From assembly GCA_020633515.1 (NCBI GenBank), contig JACKDM010000024.1, positions 8,756-72,755 of the forward strand: 64,000 nt of DNA, in the 5' to 3' direction. Numbering within the stretch: position 1 is the stretch's first letter; every line of letters starts with the position of its first letter. The position numbers and the translations under genes were made by a program. This DNA comes from Myxococcales bacterium. GTDB lineage: Bacteria; Myxococcota; Bradymonadia; UBA7976; UBA1532. This document shows positions 12,234-20,461 of this stretch, piece after piece. The notes under the pieces were generated by a model, which made no database searches, was not told the DNA's origin, and saw nothing but the letters and a program-made list of their open reading frames with translations.

Positions 12234-13550
12234 TTGAGCGCTCACAATCTCGCCCACATGCGGGTCGCCGTGCTCTGGCACGACACCCTGATCGCCGAGA
12301 AGGTCGTCGACTCGCGCCAGCCCGTCACGATCGGCGAGAGCAAGTCCAACACCCTGGTCGTCCCCGACCTGGGGGGCGTCGGCGAGTCCCACGTCCTCTT
12401 CAGCCCCGACTCCAACGGCTTCTCCCTCAACCCCACCGGTGACATGAAGGGTCGCCTCCGCCTCGCCGGCGGGGACGAGCAGACCCTCGCCGAGGTGCGC
12501 AAGGCGCGCGGCAACAGCATCTCGGTCGGCGGCAAGGACTGGGGCGTCGTCGACCTCGCCGACCAGCTCTCGATCTTCTTCCAGCTCATCGGCAACCCCG
12601 AGCGCCCGCCGAAGCGCCCCATCTGGGGCACCCTCGAGACCTCGGTCCTCGGCTCGATGCTCGCCGCGGTCATCCTGCACCTCGGGTTCCTCATCGCCGC
12701 GTTCTTCTTCTGGAGCGACGAGCCTGTCTTCGCCGAGCTCGACCTCAGCGACCGCTTCATGAAGGTCATCGTCGAGGAGCCGCCGCCGGAGATCGAAGAG
12801 GAAGAAGAAGAGGAGAGCGTCGACGAAGACGTCGGCAAGAAGGCGGGCGGCGAAGAGGGCAAGTTCGGCGAAGAAGACAAGATCGAGAAGTCGAAGGTGC
12901 CCAAGCGCGACGGTGAGCTCGTCGACAAGGTCAAGGACGTCGGCATCCACAAGGCGCTCGGCTCCGACCTGCTCGGCCGCGGCCCGCTGCAGAACGTCTT
13001 CGGCGACAAGACCGGCTTCGACAGCAAGCTCAACGCGGCGATGGCCGGCGTCGGCGACAACCTCGTCATCGGCCAGGGCGCCGGCGGCATGGGCCTGCGC
13101 GGCACTGGCACCGGCGGCGGCGGCGAGGGCTTTGGCCGCATCCACGGCATGGGCCGCATCGACACCGGCGGCGGACGTGGCACCAAGGCCAGCCTCGGCG
13201 GCAAGGAGAAGCGCAAGGCCAAGGTCCGCGTCCGCGGCGGCACGCCGGGCATGTCGGGCTTCTGCAAGGAGCAGGACATCACCCGCGTCGTCAACGCCCG
13301 CCAGCGCGGCATCCAGTACTGCTACGAGAAGGAGCTCGCCCGCAACCCCGAGCTCCAGGGCAAGGTCACCCTCAACTGGCGCATCATGCTCGACGGCAAG
13401 GTCGGCACGGTCATCATCGAGAACAGCACGCTCAACAACAAGACCGTCGAAGACTGCATGACCCGTCAGGTCAAGCGGTGGACCTTCCCCAAGCCCGAAG
13501 GCGGCATGTGCCAGATCAAGTTCCCGTTCGTCTTCAACGCGGGGCTCTGA
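12234..13550 (+). CDS. AgmX/PglI C-terminal-domain protein, TonB-like, with FHA-like N-terminus
   Basis: 438 residues. The N-terminus (about 10-110) has alternating beta-strands and reads like an FHA-type beta-sandwich (VTIGESKSNTLVVPD). One transmembrane helix is at about 145-169. A strongly acidic run (EIEEEEEEE, about 186-204) and Lys/Glu and Gly-rich linkers follow. The C-terminal AgmX domain (about 346-438) carries CYEKELARNPELQGKVTLNWRI and ends WTFPKPEGGMCQIKFPFVF. Such proteins occur in myxobacterial gliding and TonB-ExbBD-like machines that span the periplasm. TTG start with GGAGGAA 6 nt upstream. Monocistronic, with promoter and terminator visible. Confidence 0.82.
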   Translation: MSAHNLAHMRVAVLWHDTLIAEKVVDSRQPVTIGESKSNTLVVPDLGGVGESHVLFSPDSNGFSLNPTGDMKGRLRLAGGDEQTLAEVRKARGNSISVGGKDWGVVDLADQLSIFFQLIGNPERPPKRPIWGTLETSVLGSMLAAVILHLGFLIAAFFFWSDEPVFAELDLSDRFMKVIVEEPPPEIEEEEEEESVDEDVGKKAGGEEGKFGEEDKIEKSKVPKRDGELVDKVKDVGIHKALGSDLLGRGPLQNVFGDKTGFDSKLNAAMAGVGDNLVIGQGAGGMGLRGTGTGGGGEGFGRIHGMGRIDTGGGRGTKASLGGKEKRKAKVRVRGGTPGMSGFCKEQDITRVVNARQRGIQYCYEKELARNPELQGKVTLNWRIMLDGKVGTVIIENSTLNNKTVEDCMTRQVKRWTFPKPEGGMCQIKFPFVFNAGL

Positions 13551-13596
13551 TCGAGCGCGCTCGGGCGCCGCTCCGCGGTTGACGCGGCGGCGAGCG

Positions 13597-13640
13597 AGAG
13601 AGCCGGTCTCCACTTCGGTGGGCCGGCTCTCTTCGTTTCG
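13597..13640 (+). terminator. Rho-independent terminator after the AgmX-like gene
   Basis: AGAGAGCCGG (13597-13606) pairs with CCGGCTCTCT (13623-13632). The inner stem closes on a stable TTCG loop (CCAC-TTCG-GTGG). A T-rich TTCGTTTCG follows. Confidence 0.85.
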
Positions 13641-13681
13641 AACTCTCGGTTGGGGATGAAGCGGGGGAAGGGGCAGGGCGC

Positions 13682-13755
13682 GATGGCCGGGGCGGGTCAC
13701 GGTGGCCGGGGCGAGTCGCGATGGCCGGGCGGGTCGCGACGGTCAGGCCCGGTCA
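13682..13755. repeat. Four imperfect 18-19-bp tandem repeats
   Basis: Units start at 13682, 13701, 13720 and 13738 with core GGCCGGGGCGGGTC; the fourth is diverged. They lie between the AgmX terminator and the 55-residue gene, in non-coding DNA. Confidence 0.7.
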
Positions 13756-13785
13756 TGATGCCCAGGCCCGGCGAACGAAGCAGGC

Positions 13786-13953
13786 TCAGAGGTCGATGAC
13801 GATCACCCGGGGAGCTTCCTTCTCCTCTTCGACGCGTTCGTCGGCGCGAGGCGGGAGCGGCTCCAGCGGAAGCTCGAGGGCGGGTCGCTCATAGATGCGG
13901 CGGCGCTCCTCTTCCCTCTTCCGGATCTGCTCGATGATGTATGCATCCAGCAC
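13786..13953 (-). CDS. Small conserved-looking protein of 55 residues
   Basis: A short gene read directly from the sequence. GTG start, with GGAGG 6 nt before it, then VLDAYIIEQIRKREEERRR, a Pro-rich middle (LELPLEPLPPR), an acidic patch (ADERVEEEKE) and the end APRVIVIDL. The layout (N-terminal amphipathic helix, proline hinge, C-terminal beta-strand) matches, in my recollection, a small protein found widely in myxobacteria without known function. Codon use is normal, and a possible promoter lies upstream. No function is assigned. Confidence 0.72.
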   Translation of the reverse strand: MLDAYIIEQIRKREEERRRIYERPALELPLEPLPPRADERVEEEKEAPRVIVIDL

Positions 13954-14264
13954 CGTTCACCTCCTCGCCGTTATCGATCCCGACCATCTGGTGCGCGGGC
14001 GACGCTAGGCACCGATCGGGCGGCGTCCAGGTCATCGTCGCAGATGATCCGGCTCGCGCGCAAACGAAGCGATGCGAGAGTCGAGGCGTCGGCAGCGTTC
14101 GCTACAGTCGTAGGATTCCGTCGTTCATCGATGAGATGCAGCGACGCCCGCGCCCGTGGCGGCGCGCCTTCTCGTGGCAGTGGAAGGCTGATCCGCCGGC
14201 TCGGTGCGGCCCGAGCGCGCCAGCGGACGCGCGGGGCGCGATGCCCCAGACGCGTGGTCGCGCC
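13954..14264. promoter_or_regulatory. Intergenic region with a candidate promoter for the 55-residue gene
   Basis: No convincing gene here. On the minus strand TGGACG (14029-14024), a 16-bp spacer and TAGCGT (14007-14002) form a promoter candidate about 50 bp before the small gene. The rest is the 3' flank of the FHA gene. Confidence 0.35.
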
Positions 14265-15731
14265 TCAACCGTCCTCGGGCTCGCGCAGCCTCGCCCGGAG
14301 CGCCTGCCCCAGATCGGTCAGCTCGGCGAGCTGAAGCGCGGCCATGCCGCTCGCCGCGACGCCCTCCCGATACTTCCCGATCCGCTCCACGAGCGCCTCG
14401 GCGTCGACGGCGGCCCGTGCGCGGCGTTCGCTGGCGTCCCGCAGCGCCGCCTCGAGCTCGGCGATCCGCGCGTCGCGCTCATCGCCGCGCGCCAGCCGAG
14501 CGCCGAGGGGTCCACGGCCGGTGCTCGCCTGGCCGAGCCGCGCCGTCTCTCCGAGCCCGCCGAGCCCGGCGAGCAGCCCCGCCTTCGGTCGACCGGCGCG
14601 CGTCGCGGCGTCGGCGAACGCGCGCGGCGGCGCGGGTCTCTCCGCTTCGCTCCCGCGGGCTTCGGCCGCCTTGACGCGACCCTCGGCCTCACGAAGGCGC
14701 GTCTCGAGCTCACCCGCGCGCCGCTCGGTGTCGCGCAGGCGGACCAGTGCCTCGCGCAGCTCGCCTTCGGCGGCGCGCGCCCGGCCCTCGGCCGCCTTCG
14801 CCGCCGCGTCGGCCCGCCGCGCAGCTTCCGCCCCGGCGCCCGACGTCGCAGCCGCGGAGCGACCCACGCCCGCTTCGAGCTCGCGCACGCGCGCCTCGAG
14901 GCTCGCCCGCTCGTCCCGCGCGACGGCGAGCTGCGCGCGGGCCACCGTGAGCGCCTGCCAGCGATCGACCGTCGGCACGAGGCGCGCGGCGCGCTCATAG
15001 GCCTCGTCGACCGCGAGCGCGCCGTGCAGCGACGCGACCTGCGCCCGCAGCGCCACGTTCTCCGCCGCCAGCGCGCTCTGCGTGAGCGGGGCGACAGGCG
15101 GCGCGTCCGGCGGAGGTGGCGGCGCCGGGATCGCGCGCAGCGCCTCGACCTCCCGCTCCCGCTGGTCGAGCGCCACCATCAGCCGCCGCAGGTGCTCGTC
15201 GAGCTCCGCGACCCGCTGACGGCTCAGCCGCCCCTCGGCGTCGACGCGCGCGAGCCGCTCGATCAGCGCGCCCCGCTCGCCTTCGCTGCGGGTCAGCTCC
15301 TCCTGGAGCTGGAGGAGGCGCTGACTCTGGTTGTCGTTGAAGGCTTGCAGCCGCTCGATCTGCGCGCGCACCGCCGGATCGGCGACACCACCGCGGGCGC
15401 GCCGATAGCGGTCGGCGAGGTTCTCGCGCGAGTCGGCGGCCGTCTCGACGAACCGAACGGCGAAGGCGCCGCATCTGATGACGTCGTCGGCGGCGAGCCG
15501 CCGCCGGGTGATGCGCACATCGTTGACGAGGGTGCCGTTGGCCGAGCCGAGGTCGACGACGACGTAGCCGCCATCCTCGGGGACGACGATGCAGTGGCGG
15601 CGCGAGACGCTGGTGTCGTAGGCGACGATCTCGCAGTCGGCCTGGCGACCGATCACCGTCTGCGGGCGGCCCGGGTCGAGGTCGATGGCCTGCTGCCGGC
15701 CGCCTTGATCGGTGTACAGGAGCCGGGCCAA
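14265..15731 (-). CDS. FHA-domain protein with long coiled coil
   Basis: 488 residues. A phosphothreonine-binding FHA domain occupies about 1-95, with the signatures IGRQADCEI, SRRHC and LGSANGTLVND. From about 125 to the end the protein is Ala/Arg/Glu-rich heptad sequence, broken by a proline linker (APPPPPDAPP) near 205. That suggests a rod-like scaffold recruiting proteins phosphorylated by Hanks-type kinases, two of which are in this window. TTG start at 15731-15729, about 33 bp downstream of a TATATA -10 box. No transmembrane segment seen. Confidence 0.85.
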   Translation of the reverse strand: MARLLYTDQGGRQQAIDLDPGRPQTVIGRQADCEIVAYDTSVSRRHCIVVPEDGGYVVVDLGSANGTLVNDVRITRRRLAADDVIRCGAFAVRFVETAADSRENLADRYRRARGGVADPAVRAQIERLQAFNDNQSQRLLQLQEELTRSEGERGALIERLARVDAEGRLSRQRVAELDEHLRRLMVALDQREREVEALRAIPAPPPPPDAPPVAPLTQSALAAENVALRAQVASLHGALAVDEAYERAARLVPTVDRWQALTVARAQLAVARDERASLEARVRELEAGVGRSAAATSGAGAEAARRADAAAKAAEGRARAAEGELREALVRLRDTERRAGELETRLREAEGRVKAAEARGSEAERPAPPRAFADAATRAGRPKAGLLAGLGGLGETARLGQASTGRGPLGARLARGDERDARIAELEAALRDASERRARAAVDAEALVERIGKYREGVAASGMAALQLAELTDLGQALRARLREPEDG

Positions 15732-15763
15732 CGCGAGACGCTCCGCCTGCCGCTTCGCTCACA

Positions 15764-15792
15764 TATATAGAACGCCCCGATCACGTCGACAA
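15764..15792 (-). promoter_or_regulatory. Promoter of the FHA gene (TTGTCG-N17-TATATA)
   Basis: Minus strand: TTGTCG at 15792-15787, 17-bp spacer, TATATA at 15769-15764. This is the most AT-rich -10 in the area and is well placed for the FHA start at 15731. Confidence 0.55.
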
Positions 15793-15802
15793 GCATCGGG
15801 GC
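15774..15802 (+). promoter_or_regulatory. 8-bp inverted repeat upstream of glutaredoxin
   Basis: GCCCCGAT (15774-15781) and ATCGGGGC (15795-15802) are perfect arms around a 13-nt loop, just before the glutaredoxin ribosome site. It overlaps the FHA-gene promoter, so it could be an operator or a leader hairpin. Confidence 0.45.
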
Positions 15803-15822
15803 CGCTTCGGAGGAGGTCGACG

Positions 15823-16077
15823 ATGAAGCCGGTCCGTGTCTACACCACCCGCATCTGCGGCTACTGCGTCGCCGCCAAGCGGCTCCTCGACCGCAAGGGC
15901 ATCGCCTTCGAGGAGATCGACGTCTCCGAGGACCCCGCCACCCGACACTGGCTCGTCACCACGACCGGCCAGCGCACCGTGCCGCAGATCTTCATCGGCG
16001 ACGAGCCCATCGGCGGCTTCACCGAGCTGCGCGGGCTCGACATGAGCGGCGAGCTCGACCGCCGCCTCGCGCGCTGA
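15823..16077 (+). CDS. grxC: Glutaredoxin (GrxC-like, CGYC)
   Basis: 84-residue thioredoxin-fold dithiol oxidoreductase that reduces disulfides or glutathionylated proteins with glutathione. Visible are the active site C-G-Y-C at about 12-15 (TTRICGYCVAAKRLL), the cis-Pro TVPQIFI and the glutathione-site GGFTELRGLD. ATG at 15823 with AGGAGG 7 nt upstream. It stands alone between the divergent FHA gene and a T-run terminator. Confidence 0.93.
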   Translation: MKPVRVYTTRICGYCVAAKRLLDRKGIAFEEIDVSEDPATRHWLVTTTGQRTVPQIFIGDEPIGGFTELRGLDMSGELDRRLAR

Positions 16078-16139
16078 GCACCGGCCGTCGACCCGCGGCG
16101 CGCTCTGCCCTGCCTCCGTCGATCGGCCTCCCACCGCCG

Positions 16140-16173
16140 CGCGCGCATCCCCCTCGACCCGCGCGATTTTTTT
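16140..16173 (+). terminator. Probable terminator after glutaredoxin
   Basis: CGCGCG (16140-16145) and CGCGCG (16160-16165) can pair over a 14-nt loop, followed by A and seven T residues (16167-16173), a rare T-run in this GC-rich DNA. The stem is short. Confidence 0.45.
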
Positions 16174-16232
16174 CGACATCGCCCTGACGCCCTCCCGTAC
16201 GACGGCCGGACGGGAAGGGATCGCGCGGCGGC

Positions 16233-16262
16233 TTGACAGGGCCGTCGCCCGCCCGATAAACC
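16233..16262 (+). promoter_or_regulatory. Promoter of the metalloprotease gene
   Basis: Consensus -35 TTGACA (16233-16238). After 17-18 bp comes ATAAAC/TAAACC (16256-16262). About 85 bp before the ATG. Confidence 0.6.
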
Positions 16263-16347
16263 CGATTGAATCGCACGTCGGCTCACGCCGGCGCCGACAT
16301 CCAGCTACGTGGCCGGCAGTTCATCCGGCCGCATTCCGGAGGATGAC

Positions 16348-19300
16348 ATGAGGTTGACTCGCCTCAGGGGCGGCTTGCTGCCGATCCTCGGTGGAGCCAT
16401 GTGGTTCGGCGGCTGTGCCGAGCCCGTGGAGGACATCGATCGGACGCAGCCCAACCTGCTCAGCAAGGATCTGTTCGACGGCGAGTGGTACTTCGCCCGG
16501 ACGGTGATCGACGTGCCCTACGAGGCGTCGGGCACCTTCATCGGCGACCGTCAGGAGTACCACATCGGCGGCGAGGACTTCCCCGCCTACAAGATCCGCT
16601 GGCGCCTCGAGGAGGACTTCCTCTTCGCCTGCCGCGTCGATGAGGTCATCATCGGCGGCAACAGCGAGGGGCGCACCGAGGGCGACGAAGAGAACCCGTC
16701 GAAGGCCGAGGCCCGCGAGGCGGCCGACCAGGGCGCCAAGTTCCCCTGCACCCACCCGGTCGCGGCGTTCCCGCTCCAGCACATCGACGTCATCCGCCAG
16801 TACAACTCGACGACCGGCGAGCAGTCGAACGTCATCGTCGAGAACCAGAGCGACCGGCACTGGTACGAGCGCGACTTCGTCCGCGTCAACTGGACCGACC
16901 AGGTCCTCGCCGAGGTCGACCTCAACCTCTTCAGCCAGGGTGTGCTCGACTGGGCCGGCCGCGTGCGCGGCGCCTACTACGTGCAGGCCGAGCCGGGCGA
17001 CTGCCGCACGATCGACGCGAAGGGCAACGTCGACTACCGTCTCTGCGAAGAGGGCTTCCTGCCGCCCGTGATCGAGGACGACGCGATCCTCATCACCCAC
17101 CGCATGAGCATGGAGCCGCACGACGGCTACGGCAACTACGGCAGCCCCATCTACACCTGCTGGCGCACCGGCAGCATCTTCGGCGCCGGCCCCGCCTGCA
17201 CCAACTCCGAGGTCGGCATGCGGTACTCGTTCATGCGAGTGCCCGACCGTGCGCCCGAGGAGGCCTACGAGCCGGTCTACTACCCCGACGACGTCTTCGA
17301 GCGCGTCGGCGTGTGGCGGGTGCTCAAGAACACCTACACCCCCGGCCGCGGCGAGACCGACTTCAAGCAGAAGCTCGGCACCCGCTTCAAGATCTGGAAG
17401 CAGACCCGCCGCTGCGACGACAGCGGCGCCTGCTCGCCGCTCCCGCTCGCCGAGCGCGAGATCGAGCCGATCGTCTACCACCTCAACCGCACCTTCCCGC
17501 AGGACCTCAAGCCCACCGCGTTCCGCATGGCCAAGGAGTGGAACGACGCCTTCAACGGCATCAAGCCCGGCGTCGACCTCACCCAGACCTGCCAGGTGGT
17601 CTGCGGCGGCAACAAGCCGATCGAGCAGTGCTCGGCGACCGACACCGACTGGAAGATGACCGGCACCTGCGCCTTCGTGCTCGACGAGAACGCCAACGGC
17701 GACAAGTTCCTCGGTGACCTGCGCTACAACTTCATCGCGTTCATCGAGGATCCGGGCCAGGGCCAGCCCTGCGGCGTCGGCGGCCCCGCCAACGACCCCG
17801 AGACCGGCGAGCTCATCAACGGCGTCGCCTACGTCTACGGCGCCGGCTGCTTCGACTTCCTCGAGACCCGCGTCGCCGACATGATCGACATCGAGTGCGC
17901 CAACCGCGCGCGCGAGGGCGAGACGCTGCCGAAGGGCTGCCGCGCGATCGACGAGAACCAGTACCTCCGCGGCCTGCGCACCCTCGAGGTCATGCAGGCG
18001 CAGGGCTACCGCCAGGGCCCGACCACCCCGATCACCGCGCTGACCGGCGCGATGACCGAGTTCGCCGAGATGGCCGGCTCGGAGCACATGGAGCGCATCC
18101 GCGCCAACTTCACCGAGCTCAAGCAGTTCCGCGGCACGCTCCAGTCGCGCCGGCAGAAGCTGCGCGAGGCGGGGATCTCGCGGGCGATGATCCCCGACGA
18201 GCTCGCGCGCGAGATCTCGGGCGGCCTCGCGATGACCGCGGCCGAGCTGACCGACGAGGAGGTCGCCTTCATCGACCCGCTCGCCCCGCCCGGCGGCAAC
18301 GGCATGCAGCGGATCCGCAAGCGCCTCGACGCGCTCTCGTCGCGCGCCGCGGAGCCGGCCGAGTACCTCTTCACCGACAACGGCCTGTGGCACTTCGTCC
18401 GGCAGCACATGGATCTCGAGCGCGACGAGCTGCTCCAGCTCCTCCGCGAGAACTCGTTCCGCGCGGTGACGCTGCACGAGCTCGGCCACAACATGGGCCT
18501 GCGGCACAACTTCGTCGCGTCGTTCGACCGCGCCAACTACTTCCCCGAGTACTGGGACATCAAGGTCGCCGCGGCCGAGCAGTTCACCCAGGAGTACGGC
18601 CGCCCGGCGCCCGCCGACCTCGTGCCGTTCCCGTCGAGCGACGAGACCCCCGAGGAGTTCTCGGAGCGCTACGCGCAGTGGGATCGTGACCGTCAGCTCC
18701 TGCGCGTGATCGAGGAGTCGAACGGGTCGCGCCTCTACAAGTACAGCTCGATCATGGACTACCACGCCGCCTACTACGGCGACTGGCAGGGCCTCGGCAG
18801 CTACGACCACGCCGCGATGCGCTTCCTCTACGCGGGCCTCGTCGACCGGGTGAACTGCACCGGCACCCGCCCCGAGGACTGCATCGACCGCGAGGGCGGC
18901 GCCCACCCGCTCTATGACCGCGAGCACGTGCGCTGGTACGCCGGCGGCCAGCTCTGCCAGGTCAACGAAGACTGCCCCTCGGCCGCGAGCGGCCAGAGCT
19001 GCCGCTTCCGCCCCGAGGCGGGCGCGAAGTTCTGCTCGAACTGGGACGAGGACGAGAAGGCGTCGGGCCGGTTCAACCCGCGCCAGCAGTTCTGCAGCGA
19101 CGACCGCGTCGGCGACCAGCCCTTCTGCAACCGCTTCGACGAGGGTGAGAGCTCCGAGGAGATCGTGCGGAGCATGATCGACAACTACCAGCGGATGTTC
19201 GTCTTCAACAACTTCCGGCGGTATTCGGCCAACTTCCGGGTCTCGTCGTACTACGGCCGCATCTTCAGCCGGTACTTCTCGGTCATCGGCGACCAGATGC

Positions 19301-20364
19301 AGTCGCTGCTCTACAAGTACTTCTACGAGCCCGGCTTCCTCGACAACAACGGCCCCGGCGGCTTCTACGACATGATGCGGGCGACCGTGGTCGGCTTCGA
19401 CTTCCTCGGCAACGTGCTCGCGCAGCCCGAGTCGGGCTCCTACGAGTGGGACGAGGACCTCGGGGTCTACGTCAACCTCGAGGAGAACCTGATCGACGAC
19501 GCCGTCACCGGAGACGAGGTCATCAACATCCCGCTCGGCCTCGGCAAGCCGCTCTACTCGAGCTACGAGGACGGCTACTTCGGCGTCGACCGCCTCGCCT
19601 ACGCGGGCGTGTTCTACGACAAGATCGCCGCCATCGAGACCCTCACCCTGCGCGACTGGGGCGTCGACGCCGGCGCGAGCGACGAGCGGTTCCAGCTCAA
19701 CTTCTACGACTTCTTCCCCGGCGCCTACATCGACGTCCTCGGCGCCTACATGGCCGGTGACTTCAACGACAAGCCGATGTACTTCCAGGAGCTCCCGACC
19801 GCCGACGGCGGCAAGGAGATCCGCCTCATCGAGCGCACCTACTGGGACGGCAGCTTCTTCGACGCCGACGTCGAGCTCGCGCCCGACGCGCCCCCCGGCC
19901 GCCCGGTCGAGCCCGGCGCGTCGACGCTGCTCAACATCTACGCGATCATCTACTCGATGATCGACACGCCGGTGTACTTCGACCTGTCGTTCACCAACGC
20001 CGCGCGCGTCTTCGAGGTGGGCGGTCAGACCTCGTTCGACCTGAGCCACATCCCGGCCCAGGACGTCGAGACCTGCACCAGCCCGCTCACCCACCGCCGC
20101 TTCGCCGCGGTGCAGACGAGCAGCATCCCGAGCATCGCGGTGCAGGCGATCGACCGCTGCAACGTGCTGCGCGCGCAGTACCTCGAGCTCCGCGAGGCGG
20201 TGGCGCAGTACGACGAGGATCCGACCGTGGTGCTGCCCGATGGCATGTCGCGCGACGAGGCCGATCTCAAGCTCTCGCGCCTCGAGAACCGCCTGACCCA
20301 GCAGGAGGACCGGCTCTCGAACCTCACCCACATCAGCGAGCTGCTCGGCATCGGCTCGCTCTGA
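16348..20364 (+). CDS. Large metzincin-like zinc metalloprotease lipoprotein
   Basis: 1338 residues from the ATG at 16348 (GGAGGA 4 nt upstream), with a lipoprotein signal ending WFGGC (Cys23). The zinc site HELGHNMGLRH (HExxHxxGxxH, first His about 710) and a downstream Met-turn-like SSIMDY (about 800) mark a metzincin-type fold. Between them the chain is unusually long. A Cys-rich patch (CQVNEDCPSAASGQSC...) follows at about 870-935. The roughly 680 residues before the zinc site contain beta-rich sequence of unknown function. Probably surface-attached proteolysis, for example of prey or matrix; the substrate cannot be inferred. Transcribed alone. Confidence 0.85.
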   Translation: MRLTRLRGGLLPILGGAMWFGGCAEPVEDIDRTQPNLLSKDLFDGEWYFARTVIDVPYEASGTFIGDRQEYHIGGEDFPAYKIRWRLEEDFLFACRVDEVIIGGNSEGRTEGDEENPSKAEAREAADQGAKFPCTHPVAAFPLQHIDVIRQYNSTTGEQSNVIVENQSDRHWYERDFVRVNWTDQVLAEVDLNLFSQGVLDWAGRVRGAYYVQAEPGDCRTIDAKGNVDYRLCEEGFLPPVIEDDAILITHRMSMEPHDGYGNYGSPIYTCWRTGSIFGAGPACTNSEVGMRYSFMRVPDRAPEEAYEPVYYPDDVFERVGVWRVLKNTYTPGRGETDFKQKLGTRFKIWKQTRRCDDSGACSPLPLAEREIEPIVYHLNRTFPQDLKPTAFRMAKEWNDAFNGIKPGVDLTQTCQVVCGGNKPIEQCSATDTDWKMTGTCAFVLDENANGDKFLGDLRYNFIAFIEDPGQGQPCGVGGPANDPETGELINGVAYVYGAGCFDFLETRVADMIDIECANRAREGETLPKGCRAIDENQYLRGLRTLEVMQAQGYRQGPTTPITALTGAMTEFAEMAGSEHMERIRANFTELKQFRGTLQSRRQKLREAGISRAMIPDELAREISGGLAMTAAELTDEEVAFIDPLAPPGGNGMQRIRKRLDALSSRAAEPAEYLFTDNGLWHFVRQHMDLERDELLQLLRENSFRAVTLHELGHNMGLRHNFVASFDRANYFPEYWDIKVAAAEQFTQEYGRPAPADLVPFPSSDETPEEFSERYAQWDRDRQLLRVIEESNGSRLYKYSSIMDYHAAYYGDWQGLGSYDHAAMRFLYAGLVDRVNCTGTRPEDCIDREGGAHPLYDREHVRWYAGGQLCQVNEDCPSAASGQSCRFRPEAGAKFCSNWDEDEKASGRFNPRQQFCSDDRVGDQPFCNRFDEGESSEEIVRSMIDNYQRMFVFNNFRRYSANFRVSSYYGRIFSRYFSVIGDQMQSLLYKYFYEPGFLDNNGPGGFYDMMRATVVGFDFLGNVLAQPESGSYEWDEDLGVYVNLEENLIDDAVTGDEVINIPLGLGKPLYSSYEDGYFGVDRLAYAGVFYDKIAAIETLTLRDWGVDAGASDERFQLNFYDFFPGAYIDVLGAYMAGDFNDKPMYFQELPTADGGKEIRLIERTYWDGSFFDADVELAPDAPPGRPVEPGASTLLNIYAIIYSMIDTPVYFDLSFTNAARVFEVGGQTSFDLSHIPAQDVETCTSPLTHRRFAAVQTSSIPSIAVQAIDRCNVLRAQYLELREAVAQYDEDPTVVLPDGMSRDEADLKLSRLENRLTQQEDRLSNLTHISELLGIGSL

Positions 20365-20373
20365 GCCCGCCCG

Positions 20374-20399
20374 CCGGGGGATGCGCCCGCGTCCCCCGG
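20374..20399. terminator. Bidirectional terminator hairpin between convergent genes
   Basis: CCGGGGGA (20374-20381) pairs with TCCCCCGG (20392-20399) over a 10-nt loop, in the 97-bp gap between the stops of the metalloprotease and the cyclic-nucleotide-binding protein. There is no long T-run. Confidence 0.5.
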
Positions 20400-20461
20400 C
20401 CTCGCTCCCCTCCCCCCGCTCTCCTCTCCCGACCCGCTCGAATCCTCGCCCGCCGTTCGGC

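Noticed and set aside
16321..20331. 1336-residue open frame antisense to the metalloprotease
   Set aside because: A complementary-frame shadow caused by GC-rich codons; the plus strand has signal peptide, zinc motif and promoter.
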